Shown here: piece after piece, positions 26,396-35,517 of the stretch
Position numbering within the stretch: the stretch's first letter is position 1
How the letters are laid out: every line of letters starts with the position of its first letter
Origin: an uncultured Methanoregula sp.
GTDB lineage: Archaea; Halobacteriota; Methanomicrobia; Methanomicrobiales; Methanospirillaceae
Assembly: GCF_963678795.1 (NCBI RefSeq)
Contig: NZ_OY787452.1
Location: forward strand, 1,054,001-1,118,000
Direction of reading: 5' to 3'
DNA: 64,000 nucleotides
Notes under the pieces: model-generated
The model's database searches: none
The model's input: only the letters and a program-made list of their open reading frames with translations
What the model was told of the DNA's origin: nothing
Made by a program: the position numbers and the translations under genes

Positions 26396-27280
26396 ATGAC
26401 CGAGGCATTGAAAAATCCGCAGTTTGCCCACAACCTTCTCGCAATGGCCAGTCTGGATCTCAAAGCAGCACGCGCTCTCCATAAGGAGGGCATCTATCCC
26501 CAGGCGGTTTTTTATCTTGAACAGAGTGTTGAGAAAGGTCTGAAATCGTATTCAATAGCGTTAGGGATTATCGATGAGAAGGAAGCATGGCAGGAGATCA
26601 GTCATAAGTCCTTGAAAATCTATGAAAAAAACACGAAAAATTTCAGACAGCGGGTAGTGAATATTCAGGAGAACCTGAAGAAGGTTCCCAATCTGGAAGC
26701 ATTCTTCATGCAGCAGGTGAATTTTCCCGAGGTTGTCAAGCAACTCAATGGTACTCTAGACCAGATTAAGATGCTCTCAAAGCAGGATGAGACATCGTTG
26801 CATCTCACAAAAAAAGAACTGAATAGTTACATTAAAACACTCCAGGAACTCCACAGAGATGTAATTCATGAGAATGCGAGGATTCAGAAAAAACCGATAA
26901 CCCCGTCAGAATTCCGGAAATCCAAGAAATATCTCACAGATATGCTTGAGGCGGTATTTGTCAACCAACCGGAACGCCTTCAGATGGAAAAGGAAGAACT
27001 CAATCGAAAATTTACCTTTGATATCTATGAAAAATTAATGAAGGATGTTCTTACACAGTCAATCCCACCTATCGAAACATTCCAGTCGTTCTTCCAGCTC
27101 TCGATAATTCTCCAGCCCCATGCAGTTGCACGATATCCGAAAAGTGATTTTAACCCGCTTGAGCTGTATACGCCGGATCTTCCCCTCATCAAATCCTTCA
27201 CAAAGCTGGCAGATATTACAGAACGGGTTTTGAATCAGGTTGATGCGATCTATCAAAAATCTGGGAGGATATCCCCATGA
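26396..27280 (+). CDS. HEPN-like domain protein in the restriction operon
   Basis: A 294-aa, almost entirely helical protein. Residues about 10-55 match the HEPN start: LDLKAARALHKEGIYPQAVFYLEQSVEKGLKSY, with the small, tightly packed helix pair and Glu/Lys typical of the family. I cannot find the RX4-6H ribonuclease motif; the nearest is RDVIH near residue 155. The rest is a long helical region with coiled-coil character. No MNT nucleotidyltransferase partner is adjacent. It begins one base after the hsdS stop and overlaps hsdR by ATGA, so it is translated with the complex subunits, which argues for a role in the system. Confidence 0.6.
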   Translation: MTEALKNPQFAHNLLAMASLDLKAARALHKEGIYPQAVFYLEQSVEKGLKSYSIALGIIDEKEAWQEISHKSLKIYEKNTKNFRQRVVNIQENLKKVPNLEAFFMQQVNFPEVVKQLNGTLDQIKMLSKQDETSLHLTKKELNSYIKTLQELHRDVIHENARIQKKPITPSEFRKSKKYLTDMLEAVFVNQPERLQMEKEELNRKFTFDIYEKLMKDVLTQSIPPIETFQSFFQLSIILQPHAVARYPKSDFNPLELYTPDLPLIKSFTKLADITERVLNQVDAIYQKSGRISP

Positions 27281-30200
27281 AATCCCTCGAAGCCATCCTC
27301 GTTGAAACTCCTCTCATCGAGAAGCTCCAGGCAAACAGCTGGACCTTAACGGCATCTGACAAGCTGGAACGCGAGAGTTACCGGGAACCCCTTCTCATCA
27401 ACCCGCTTATCCGCGCCATTAAGAAGATCAACAAGGACATCTGCATCGGGGAGAAGGAGATCTGGCTCGCCATCCGGGAACTGCAGAGCCGGGGGACGGG
27501 TATAGAGAACGCCCGCCAGATCCTCCAGTTCATGAAGAACGGGATTCCGGTCCGTTTCGAGAAGACCCGGACCGTGGAATACATCCGGCTCTTCGATTAC
27601 GACACGCTGGAGAACAACGAATTCGTTGTGTCAAGACAGGTCATCCACGAAGGCGGGACGGGACAGATAATTCGCAATGACATCCTCCTGTACATCAACG
27701 GGATTCCTCTCGTTAACATCGAATGCAAGGATCCGGCCAGCCTTGCCGAGAACTGGCATACCGCGTATGCCCAGATAAAGAAGTACGAGGATACTGTTCC
27801 CGAGCTCTACAAATATGTCCAGATTGGGATGGCTGCTGAACAGATCGTGAAGTTCTTTCCTATCGTCCCGTGGCAGGACGAGGTGAAGACCGATGAGTGG
27901 AAGATCGAGGGGATGGAGCCGCACGTTGCCGCGGTTGCTATGCTTCAGCCGGAGTGCCTGCTTGATATTCTCCGGTTTTTCCTATTCATGCGGCGGGATA
28001 TGGGAGAGGACACCAAGGTTCTGCCCCGGTACATCCAGTATCGTGCGGCAAACAAGATAGTCAGCCGTGTCCTCGACAACCTTGCCGGGAGGACCACGAA
28101 GAACCGGGGACTCATCTGGCACTGGCAGGGATCGGGCAAGACGCTCACGATGATCTTTGCCGCCAACAAACTTTACCACCAGCCTGTCATGGAGAATCCA
28201 TCGATCTTCTTCATTGTGGATCGGATCGATCTTGAAGATCAGCTTTACGAGGAATATACTGCACTTACAATAAAGCCCCCCGAGATCATCGGGAGCATTG
28301 CGGAACTCAAGCGGGTCCTGCTCGCCGATCAGGCCCGGGGACGGCGGGGCATCATGATCACCCTGATCCACAAGTTCCGACCCGAGGAGCTCCACGGGCT
28401 CCAGAAAGAACTGGAGAAACTGTCGGGTGAGAATGTCACGACCCGGAAGAACATCGTCGCGTTCATCGATGAAGGCCACCGCTCGCAGTACGGCCTGATG
28501 GCAACCCAGATGAGGGATGGCATCTTCAAAAACGGGTTCTTCTTTGCCCTGACCGGGACCCCGGTCAGCCGGATCGGAAAGGATACCTATTCGGAGTTCA
28601 GTTATCCGGAAGATGGGGAACTGTACCTCGACCGGTACTTCATCCGTGAATCGATCGACGACGGGTTCACCGTGAAGATTGCATACCAGCCCCGCCTCGA
28701 AAAAGAGGCCGATATACACCTGAACCGCGAACTGCTCCAGGCGTTCCTCGAAACCGAGCTCGAAGAGATTCCCGACATCTACCGGCAGCCGGTCGAAGAA
28801 GGCGTCAAGAAACGGCTCAATATCATCAAGGTCTATCTGGAAAATCCCAAGCGGATTGAAAAGATTGCAAAAGATATTGCCGCACATTTCAGGGAAAATG
28901 TTGACGGTCGGTACAAGGCAATGGTTGTTGCCGTAAGCCGCCGGGCATGTAGTCTCTATAAGCAGGAACTCGACAAGCTCCTGCCACCGGAATATTCCAA
29001 GGTTGTCATGACCTACCAGATGGATGAACGTGATTCCCTGATTGCATCATACAAAGACGGAGTCATGGAGGCAAACCCTGGGTACAGCACGGAAGAGATC
29101 AATAATCGGATCCGGGAACAGTTCAAAGATGAGGAGAATCCCCGGATCCTGATCGTTACAGACAAACTCCTTACCGGCTTCGACGCCCCCATCCTCCAGA
29201 CCATGTATCTTGACAAGCCGCTTAAAGCGCACCGGCTCCTCCAGGCGATTGCCCGGACGAACCGGCCATACAAAGGTGTCAAAGAGGCTGGTCTCATCAT
29301 CGATTATGTCGGTGTTCTTACGGACATAAAAAAAGCCCTTGAGAAATACAACGAAACTGATATCACCAGTGCTCTGTTCTCAACGGAAGAGATTGTGCAG
29401 GATTTTGTAGTTCTGATAGACGAGCTCGCTCGCATGTTCATCGGAATAGAAATCGGCTCCTATGACAAGACAACATTCCTGTCAGCCATCGAACTGCTCA
29501 CCGGTGATGAGTCCGTAGCGGACGATTTTGTCGATACTTACCGCGAGATGCGCCGGACTTTCGAATTCCTCGGACCTGACAAGATCAAACTCGCATATTT
29601 TGAACAGTACAAGTGGTTCTCCGAAATATACGCCTATTACATTCGGATGGCACTCAGGAATCAACCTGATTACGCAACCTATGTCCAGAAATATTTCGAA
29701 AAGACCGTGAAGTATGTCCATAAAACGACCGACATACAGATGGTTGAGAACAACCTGCCGGTGATTGAGTTCGGGCCGGAATATCTCAGGATACTTGAAG
29801 AAAAAGTGGCCGACAAGCGGGAAAAGGCGGCAAATATCGTCTTTACCTTGAACAGGTTCATTCTCGTTGACCGGCACCAGACACCGGTATATGAATCACT
29901 TCTCGAACGGGTTGAGAAGATTATCCGTGCCTGGAAAGAAAAATCCAAGGATTATGAAGCAATCTATCGTGACGGTGCTGCAATCATCCAGGAGATGCAA
30001 CAACTGAATGCCCGGCGGATTCACCTCGGGTTCTCAGAATTAGAATATTCGATGTTTTTAAAGATTGAGAAATTTTGGGGAGATGATCCGGATCTCCTCG
30101 GGGACATCCACGGGTTATCTGAAGATCTCAAAAAATCCATGTTCCCTGGTTGGATCTCCCAGGTGAGTGCGAAAAAGGGGATTGAACAGGATATCCGCAG

Positions 30201-30306
30201 GTTTACCCGAAGATACGGGAAACAACGGGGAAAGACGGTTGAGGAGATTGACCAGCTCTACCTCCAGCTGATTGAGAGCGTGAAAAATTATGCTGGTTCA
30301 AGCTGA
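27277..30306 (+). CDS. hsdR: Type I restriction enzyme motor/endonuclease subunit
   Basis: A 1009-aa HsdR. The N-terminal PD-(D/E)XK nuclease has Asp135 (RNDILLYING) and E149-C-K151. The SF2 translocase follows with Walker A QGSGKT at 284-289, DEGH at 398-401 in place of the usual DExH form, ALTGTP (motif III), and LIVTDKLLTGFDAP plus QAIARTNR (motifs V and VI). The C-terminal helical region would dock to HsdM. All key residues are present, so translocation and cleavage look intact. Its ATG overlaps the HEPN-like gene and its end overlaps the YgjP-like gene by 17 bases. Confidence 0.95.
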   Translation: MKSLEAILVETPLIEKLQANSWTLTASDKLERESYREPLLINPLIRAIKKINKDICIGEKEIWLAIRELQSRGTGIENARQILQFMKNGIPVRFEKTRTVEYIRLFDYDTLENNEFVVSRQVIHEGGTGQIIRNDILLYINGIPLVNIECKDPASLAENWHTAYAQIKKYEDTVPELYKYVQIGMAAEQIVKFFPIVPWQDEVKTDEWKIEGMEPHVAAVAMLQPECLLDILRFFLFMRRDMGEDTKVLPRYIQYRAANKIVSRVLDNLAGRTTKNRGLIWHWQGSGKTLTMIFAANKLYHQPVMENPSIFFIVDRIDLEDQLYEEYTALTIKPPEIIGSIAELKRVLLADQARGRRGIMITLIHKFRPEELHGLQKELEKLSGENVTTRKNIVAFIDEGHRSQYGLMATQMRDGIFKNGFFFALTGTPVSRIGKDTYSEFSYPEDGELYLDRYFIRESIDDGFTVKIAYQPRLEKEADIHLNRELLQAFLETELEEIPDIYRQPVEEGVKKRLNIIKVYLENPKRIEKIAKDIAAHFRENVDGRYKAMVVAVSRRACSLYKQELDKLLPPEYSKVVMTYQMDERDSLIASYKDGVMEANPGYSTEEINNRIREQFKDEENPRILIVTDKLLTGFDAPILQTMYLDKPLKAHRLLQAIARTNRPYKGVKEAGLIIDYVGVLTDIKKALEKYNETDITSALFSTEEIVQDFVVLIDELARMFIGIEIGSYDKTTFLSAIELLTGDESVADDFVDTYREMRRTFEFLGPDKIKLAYFEQYKWFSEIYAYYIRMALRNQPDYATYVQKYFEKTVKYVHKTTDIQMVENNLPVIEFGPEYLRILEEKVADKREKAANIVFTLNRFILVDRHQTPVYESLLERVEKIIRAWKEKSKDYEAIYRDGAAIIQEMQQLNARRIHLGFSELEYSMFLKIEKFWGDDPDLLGDIHGLSEDLKKSMFPGWISQVSAKKGIEQDIRRFTRRYGKQRGKTVEEIDQLYLQLIESVKNYAGSS

Positions 30307-30832
30307 ATCCGCTCATTTTCCGTATACAGTCTCACACAGGGATGTGAAACACCCGAGACTTGAATTCAGAACAGGAACCTTGCTTGTCGTACTCCCCAAC
30401 GGACAGAACGAGGATCGAATATTGGAAAAACATAGGCGATGGATCCAACGAAAATACCAGTTCATTCAGGAAGTCATCGATACTTCAGCCACTATCACGC
30501 TTGAATCCAGAACAAAAGAAGAGTTTAGAAAACAGGTTCAGGAATTAATCGCCAGATATTCAAAGGATCTTGGTTGCAGTCCCAACCGGGTAATCATAAA
30601 AATAATGCGTACCAAGTGGGCAAGTTGCAGCAGGAAAGGTAATCTGACGATTAACTCTCTGGGGCAGTATTTACCCGATGATCTTGTTGAGTATATTGTC
30701 TACCATGAGATGGTACATTTGACCAATCCGAATCACAATTCCCTGTTCTGGATGTATATTCATAAAAATTTCAAAGATACAACAGAGATCGAAAAATCCC
30801 TTTGTTCATACTGGTTTCAGGTTCAGAAATGA
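30290..30832 (+). CDS. YgjP-like metallopeptidase domain protein
   Basis: A 180-aa protein of the YgjP/WSS1-related (DUF45, M48-like) family. It has RTKWASCSRKGNLTIN, the conserved element before the active site, then the zinc motif HEMVH at 139-143 with a third ligand His near 149 (NPNHNSLFW). YgjP-like proteins are a regular last gene of type I restriction operons; relatives related to Wss1/SprT act on DNA-protein crosslinks, so it may remove stuck proteins or control HsdR turnover (inference). The start overlaps the end of hsdR in another frame. Confidence 0.88.
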   Translation: MLVQAESAHFPYTVSHRDVKHPRLEFRTGTLLVVLPNGQNEDRILEKHRRWIQRKYQFIQEVIDTSATITLESRTKEEFRKQVQELIARYSKDLGCSPNRVIIKIMRTKWASCSRKGNLTINSLGQYLPDDLVEYIVYHEMVHLTNPNHNSLFWMYIHKNFKDTTEIEKSLCSYWFQVQK

Positions 30833-30915
30833 TAACCGTTGTATCTTTTTACTTCTTTCAAATCACCGTTTATCTGATTTTCAGATTACTCTCTTCAACC
30901 CATTTTCAGATATCC

Positions 30916-31190
30916 CCCCTCTAAAAAATTTACACGGGGACCCTTCTCCAAAATTTTCAAGAAGCCCCCTCTTGATTTTTTTTAAGGGATCCCCCCTTCA
31001 AGACCCGCGAGCCGATCAACCGACCCCTCTTGAAAAAATTTGAGGGGACCCTTCCTGTAAAAAGTTTAACGGATCTGTCTGAATGTAAAATCATGTAAAT
31101 TCGGCCTCGTCGGAAGAACATCCGGAAAATCAAGGACTCCCCTCTCAAAAAAATTTGAGGGGCCCCTGCTTGCAAAAAGGTAAACGGATC
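30916..31190. repeat. Degenerate direct repeats with internal hairpin
   Basis: Two copies of a 52-base unit, 31024-31075 and 31139-31190, agree at 44 of 52 positions. Each begins CCCCTCT, passes an A-run and ATTT, and reaches GAGGGG, so that CCCCTC and GAGGGG can pair; it ends AACGGATC. Two more decayed copies start at 30916 and 30966. Start-to-start distances are about 50, 58 and 115 (twice 57) bases, suggesting an eroded tandem array. It is not CRISPR-like: no conserved spacing of unique spacers and poor repeat conservation. Confidence 0.7.
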
Positions 31191-31250
31191 CGGAAAAGGG
31201 GGAATTGTAAACAATGTTCTCAAGAGAGACAAGAATTCGATCCGGGGGTC

Positions 31251-31267
31251 AAGGGGATGCTCCCCTT
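31251..31267 (-). terminator. Hairpin downstream of the mmp operon
   Basis: AAGGGGA and TCCCCTT form a perfect 7-bp stem with a 3-base loop, about 47 bases past the CMD stop codon on the minus strand. No T-run follows, so it may be an mRNA 3' end stabiliser rather than a terminator. Confidence 0.35.
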
Positions 31268-31313
31268 GCATTGAATCAGTAAACAAAATGAAAAGAGGAT
31301 TTCAACAAAGCTG

Positions 31314-31862
31314 TTACTTCCCCTTCTTCGGCACAGCCTTCTTCCGGGCCGGCGTCTTCTTCACAGCCGCGCCCTTCCCTTTTACTGCAACACCCGCCGC
31401 TTTCCCGACACCCTTGAGTTCGCACGGGATGCACTTCTCGAGCTTATCGTCAATGATACGGTACGCATTTGCGAGGACCGAAGAGTTTGAGATCATCCCG
31501 GCGAGCAGGATCACCTCAAGCACTTCCTCGCGGGTCGCCCCCATTCTCATCGCAGCCGTCATATGGTAGCCAGTACAGTGGGGGCACTTGAGGGCTGCCC
31601 CCACCGCCATGCTGATCAGTTCCACGTACTTCGGATCGAGGGGGCTCGTCTGGGCTACTGTCCCCTTGTAGAGCAGGTGGGAGATAAGTACTTCGGGGCG
31701 TTCGCCCATCCTCTTGAAGACCAGCGGCACTTTCCCGTATTCCACTTCGATAGCTTTCAGCCACTCATCCGCGGTGACGTCTGCGCCCTGCGCTACTATC
31801 TGTGCGAGTTTCTCCTCGAACTGATCTCTCGTAGATTTTCCTGATACCGTCTTTGCCATCAT
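31314..31862 (-). CDS. Carboxymuconolactone decarboxylase (AhpD-like) family protein
   Basis: A 182-aa protein. Residues 45-140 are the CMD helical domain with the redox pair CPHC at about 93-96 followed by TGYH, the AhpD-type active site with its proton-relay His. Residues 150-182 form a Lys/Ala-rich basic tail, unusual for AhpD-like proteins. Known relatives act in thiol-dependent peroxide reduction. Its ATG overlaps the mmp7 stop (ATGATGA), so it is the last gene of the mmp operon and is probably translated with it. That placement suggests redox protection or handling of thiols during MCR activation (inference). ATG 31859 is an alternative start. Confidence 0.85.
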   Translation of the reverse strand: MMAKTVSGKSTRDQFEEKLAQIVAQGADVTADEWLKAIEVEYGKVPLVFKRMGERPEVLISHLLYKGTVAQTSPLDPKYVELISMAVGAALKCPHCTGYHMTAAMRMGATREEVLEVILLAGMISNSSVLANAYRIIDDKLEKCIPCELKGVGKAAGVAVKGKGAAVKKTPARKKAVPKKGK

Positions 31863-32797
31863 ACCACCGTGTTCGTTTCTGAGAACGGGAGGATCCGCAC
31901 AAGGATATAGTCCCGCATCCGCGAGGGCAGGATCTCGGATACGTCGCCGAGCAGGATCCCGTCCTCGATCTCGATCTTTCGCAGCTCAGCGGCAAACGTG
32001 TCGTAGGGTAGTTTCACCCGGAGTCCCGCCATCTGCACGGTCAGCGGTGTGGGCGAAGTCACATCAAGGATCGCGGGGACTTTCTCCCGGATCAGTCCCA
32101 TGAGCCGGGCCGGGGAGACCGAGAGCGGGTCCTTTGCAATCTCCTCGCGCTTCTTCTCAAGCACCCGTGTTATCTCCGCCACGACTTCGTCCAGCTTGTC
32201 CAGCTGGTCGGCCTCTTTTGTCCTGCGCATGAACCGGCCTACGTTCCCCACGTACCCGTCAACCGGCGGGTCGACGATCTTTTTGAGGATCTCGATATCC
32301 GGGCCGCCGCAGAGCACGATCGGCACTTCGATTCCCCTCCGTAGCGTGGGCATCTTGTACTCGATACAGGTCTCGAAGTTGCCGAGCAGGTAGACCGCGA
32401 TATCGTGCTCGTTGATCACATCCCGCTCCTCGTCGTTGAGGCCCGCTATCCGTTTCCCGGGCCCGCGGGCAAGGCTGACCATGTTGCTCTTTGCCCCGAG
32501 GCGCCGCACGTACTCCGCGATATCGCAGGACGGGTGAGGCAGGTGGTGGATCTCCAGGCTCATGCTGACGATTGCAATCTCTGTTCCTACAAGAGGGGAA
32601 TCCGTCACCTCTCCGAAGAGTGGCCTTGAAATCTCGCGGATCAGCTCGATATCATCCTTCGGGACAAAGCACTGGAGCACCACTTCCTGGGCGATCATGT
32701 GCTTCTGGACAATGTATCCACCGAGGTCCTCGATCAGGTCCACGACGATATCGTGCTGGTAGATGCCTCCCTTGTAGGTGACTGGTACCAGCGTCAC
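31859..32797 (-). CDS. mmp7: Methanogenesis marker protein 7
   Basis: A 312-aa protein of the methanogenesis marker 7 family, restricted to organisms with methyl-coenzyme M reductase (MCR). The start VPVTYKGGIYQHDIVVDLIEDLGGYI and CIEYKMPTLRRGIEVPIVLCGGP are recognisable; cysteines near residues 43, 91, 143 and 164 may be relevant to cluster or partner binding. Mmp7 is reported as part of the ATP-dependent MCR activation complex with McrC, Mmp3, Mmp17 and component A2 (from memory). The start overlaps the mmp17 stop by 4 bases. Confidence 0.88.
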   Translation of the reverse strand: MTLVPVTYKGGIYQHDIVVDLIEDLGGYIVQKHMIAQEVVLQCFVPKDDIELIREISRPLFGEVTDSPLVGTEIAIVSMSLEIHHLPHPSCDIAEYVRRLGAKSNMVSLARGPGKRIAGLNDEERDVINEHDIAVYLLGNFETCIEYKMPTLRRGIEVPIVLCGGPDIEILKKIVDPPVDGYVGNVGRFMRRTKEADQLDKLDEVVAEITRVLEKKREEIAKDPLSVSPARLMGLIREKVPAILDVTSPTPLTVQMAGLRVKLPYDTFAAELRKIEIEDGILLGDVSEILPSRMRDYILVRILPFSETNTVV

Positions 32798-33375
32798 GGC
32801 GTCACCCCCATCAGTGCAAATTTCGCCCGGACAAGGGCATCGATATCCTCATCAAGGGTGTTCTCGCTTGCCACAAACGAGAACTTCTCCGTACTGAAAC
32901 GTTCGCTCTTGAGCCGGAACCCTTCGGGTGCAATGCAACGGAGGGCGTAGATCAGGTCCTTGAAAAGGGATTCACTCGGGTCGGCGACTACGATCTCCTC
33001 GATCTCCTGTGCACTCACGGGAATGTTGTAGAGAATCACGGTGAACCGGTCCGGCTGCTCAACTTTATCCTTGCCAAAGCGTTCCCAGAAGATCTTCAGC
33101 ATCGGGGCAAGGTACGTCTCATCGGAGATGACGAGCGTTATCTTGCCTTCCTGGGGGTTCACGTTCGCGAGATCCCTCACCCGGACAATGGTCGTGATCT
33201 TCTTGAGGGTGCCTACCGCGACAAAGACCGGCACTTTGGGATCGATAAAGATGTGGATCCGGCTGATAACCCTGAGGAGGTTATGGTCGAGCAGGACATC
33301 GTTTGCTATCTGCTTGTAATACTCGCCGCCCAGCGACTCGGGGCATTCCACCTCAAAGTACTCGATGGCGTACAT
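32794..33375 (-). CDS. mmp17: Methanogenesis marker protein 17
   Basis: A 193-aa protein of the marker 17 family; it opens with YFEVECPESLGGEYYKQIANDVLLDH and contains FIDPKVPVFVAVG, as in other methanogens. Only one Cys near the N-terminus and one near residue 150 (ALRCIAPEGF). It belongs to the MCR activation machinery by family and operon. The start follows the mmp15 stop with no gap, and the end overlaps mmp7 by 4 bases, which implies coupled translation and near-equal amounts. Confidence 0.87.
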   Translation of the reverse strand: MYAIEYFEVECPESLGGEYYKQIANDVLLDHNLLRVISRIHIFIDPKVPVFVAVGTLKKITTIVRVRDLANVNPQEGKITLVISDETYLAPMLKIFWERFGKDKVEQPDRFTVILYNIPVSAQEIEEIVVADPSESLFKDLIYALRCIAPEGFRLKSERFSTEKFSFVASENTLDEDIDALVRAKFALMGVTP

Positions 33376-34614
33376 CTAATCGTCCTTTATGAATCCGGAT
33401 GCAAGGAGTGCAGATCCCACGGCACCGATATACTGTGAGTATGGCGGCACGACCACGTTGGTCTGGAGGAGTTCGCCCATAGCATGGACGAGCCCTTCGA
33501 TGAGCGACGTGCCCCCGACCATAATGACCGGCTCCTTGATATCCACTTCCTGGAGCTGTTGTTCGTACACCTGTTCGGCAACGCTGTGACAGGCTGCGGC
33601 AGCTACATCTTCCCGGGTACTGCCGGCGGCAAGGGCATTGACAAGGCTCTGCGTGCCAAAGACGATGCAGTAACTGTTCATCGGCACCCGGCCGCCAAAG
33701 CCTTTCATGGAGAGCGGGCCCAGTTCCGTGATCTCCACGCCGAGCCGCTTTGCGGTCATCTCCAGGAACCGGCCGCTTGCACCGGCGCAGATACCCCCCA
33801 TCGTGAAGACCCCGGGGATCCCGTCCATCACGGAGATTGCCTTGTTGTCCATGCCGCCTATATCGATAACCGTTGCCGGCCCGTGCTGCCGATCTGCGAG
33901 ATAGACCGCCCCTTTTGAGTTGACGGTGAGCTCTTCCTGGATGAGGTCAGCATTGATCTCTTTTCCCACAAGGAACCGGCCATATCCCGTTGTCCCGACT
34001 GCTTGTATCTCGTTGCGGCTGACCCCCGCTTCAGCCAGGGCGTGGGCGATAACCTCATGTGCACTTTTCAGGACTTCGGTTGTGGGCTGCCAGCCCGTAC
34101 CGATGATCTTGTTATCCCTCATTACGACCGCTTTTGTTGTGGCAGATCCCGAGTCGAGACCCAGGGTGAGGCCTTTCTGGGTCTCGCGGGCGAGCAGGGC
34201 ACGGCGCCGGGCAATGGTGGTAAGGGCTTCCATCCTTGTGAGGAGCGTTCCTGCGGTAGTCCGCTCAGTGAACGAGTAACTGACTACCGGCAACCGCGAA
34301 TGCTCGTTGATGTAGCGCCGGAGTTCGTTTCGTACAATCGCCGCTTCGGCACACCGGAAGCAGGTGGCGATGAATACCGCGTCTGCCTCCACGCGTCCTT
34401 CCACGAGCGCCATGGCCCGGGCAATGGCGAGTTTCAGATCAGGGCTCTTTACATCCAGCCCGAATTTATCAAAATCCCGTCGGATATCTTTCAGGGCGAC
34501 ATCCGGGTAGAAGATCTCCCCGCCTACTTCCCGGGCAGCAGAATCGATTTCGTGCTGGATACCGGAATATTCCGGCCCGCAGGAGAGCTGTGCAATCCGC
34601 ACAGGCTGGGTCAT
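33376..34614 (-). CDS. mmp15: Methanogenesis marker protein 15 (BadF/HgdC-type ATPase)
   Basis: A 412-aa protein related to activators of 2-hydroxyacyl-CoA dehydratase: residues 145-412 are the ASKHA ATPase fold with [13 protein letters not shown] (phosphate 1), [10 protein letters not shown] and GGTSLIEG, and [11 protein letters not shown] provides the Cys that coordinates a bridging 4Fe-4S cluster in this superfamily. Residues 1-140 are a family-specific N-terminal domain with TCFRCAEA. Such activators couple ATP hydrolysis to low-potential electron transfer, which fits reductive activation of Ni in F430. The start is ATG 34614, which overlaps the mmp5 stop; the frame is open upstream but reads antisense-like sequence inside mmp5. 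Confidence 0.9.
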   Translation of the reverse strand: MTQPVRIAQLSCGPEYSGIQHEIDSAAREVGGEIFYPDVALKDIRRDFDKFGLDVKSPDLKLAIARAMALVEGRVEADAVFIATCFRCAEAAIVRNELRRYINEHSRLPVVSYSFTERTTAGTLLTRMEALTTIARRRALLARETQKGLTLGLDSGSATTKAVVMRDNKIIGTGWQPTTEVLKSAHEVIAHALAEAGVSRNEIQAVGTTGYGRFLVGKEINADLIQEELTVNSKGAVYLADRQHGPATVIDIGGMDNKAISVMDGIPGVFTMGGICAGASGRFLEMTAKRLGVEITELGPLSMKGFGGRVPMNSYCIVFGTQSLVNALAAGSTREDVAAAACHSVAEQVYEQQLQEVDIKEPVIMVGGTSLIEGLVHAMGELLQTNVVVPPYSQYIGAVGSALLASGFIKDD

Positions 34615-35057
34615 TTCGTCCCCCCCAGTTCGGTTAAGAACCGTTTGATGGCTGCCACGAACTTCACTCCTTCCTCCTCGTTCTTCGGGTAGTTCAGTTC
34701 GAGACGTGGGATGGGCTTCTGGTGAACGAGGAACTTGAGGAGCTCGTTTGTCCGGGCACACCCCATGCACCCGAACGCGAGATCGGCATCGTTGATAATG
34801 ATCGCCGCCTCGCACGCCTCGATCATCGGACCGTAAAGGGACATGCGGCCCCGGACCCCGGCGGGAACCTCGACGGCAGCCCACTTCAGCCCTTTCTTGG
34901 GTTCTTCAGGTGTGATCTGGAGCGGCGGTGATTCGAGTCCTGCAGTCTGGACACGTTCACGGATCGCAGTGGCGGATGAAAGCGGGGTATGCCCGAATCG
35001 TGCCACCATGTCGGAGAGGATCAGGCTTGTTGCAGGGTAAATGAATACTTTTGCCAT
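34611..35057 (-). CDS. mmp5: Methanogenesis marker protein 5
   Basis: A 148-aa protein of the marker 5 family. It has the characteristic [21 protein letters not shown] start and the [11 protein letters not shown] motif near residue 95, whose two cysteines look like a metal or cluster site. [17 protein letters not shown] precedes it. Function unknown, confined to methanogens and relatives. It starts one base after the mmp6 stop and overlaps mmp15 by 4 bases. Confidence 0.88.
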   Translation of the reverse strand: MAKVFIYPATSLILSDMVARFGHTPLSSATAIRERVQTAGLESPPLQITPEEPKKGLKWAAVEVPAGVRGRMSLYGPMIEACEAAIIINDADLAFGCMGCARTNELLKFLVHQKPIPRLELNYPKNEEEGVKFVAAIKRFLTELGGTK

Positions 35058-35058
35058 T

Positions 35059-35517
35059 TCAGGACTCCTGTGCTTCCACGAGTTTTTTAAGTAGGGTTAT
35101 ATCGAGGGACACATGTTCGAGCGGATTTGTGGGAGAGGGGATGGTCGCCGCATCATGCTTATTGATCTCTTCGAGGCCATGCGAGACAAGCGGAAGTATG
35201 GTCATTTCAAATTCCATGCCATTGTACCCGGGCCGTGCACCTCCGAGATTTGCCCGGCACCGCCTTGCATCGCCGGGCGGGAATCCCCGGTCCTTGACAA
35301 AGATGTGGTCCGGATCGATTGCGCGGAGACCGGCAACGATGCGGTCGACCTCCGCTTCTTTTCCGCTGACAACAAGACCAAAACAGGTCTCCTTGATCAT
35401 GACGCCCTGCGATATCTCGTACCCCCGGATTGCCAGATCTGCCGGCGTGATCCCGAACGATTCCACCACCACGTACTTTGTAACGGAACCCACGTGGGAT
35501 GGTGTATAGTCCGTCAC
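35059..35517 (-). CDS. mmp6: Methanogenesis marker protein 6
   Basis: A 152-aa protein of the marker 6 family with TKYVVVESFGITPADLAIRGYEIS and the conserved KDRGFPPGDARRCRANLGGARPG stretch (residues about 75-96). The mixed alpha/beta N-terminal part looks ferredoxin-fold-like. Molecular role unknown; the operon ties it to MCR maturation. The ATG overlaps the mmp3 stop by 4 bases. Confidence 0.87.
   Translation of the reverse strand: MTDYTPSHVGSVTKYVVVESFGITPADLAIRGYEISQGVMIKETCFGLVVSGKEAEVDRIVAGLRAIDPDHIFVKDRGFPPGDARRCRANLGGARPGYNGMEFEMTILPLVSHGLEEINKHDAATIPSPTNPLEHVSLDITLLKKLVEAQES

Larger units (their letters stand above)
30833..31313. other. Intergenic region with degenerate repeats at the island end
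   Basis: 481 bases between the convergent YgjP-like gene and the mmp operon. No gene is seen. It holds the repeat array described separately, a T-rich stretch right after the YgjP-like stop (30841-30860) that may terminate the island transcript, and a G/C hairpin near the CMD gene end. Confidence 0.6.

Noticed and set aside
30916..31190. CRISPR array
   Set aside because: Repeats are only 85 percent alike between the two best copies, intervals are not unique equal-length spacers, and no cas genes are near.
33376..34884. A longer mmp15 starting at 34884
   Set aside because: The first 90 residues would be a shadow of mmp5; ATG 34614 overlaps the mmp5 stop as at the other junctions and matches the family start.
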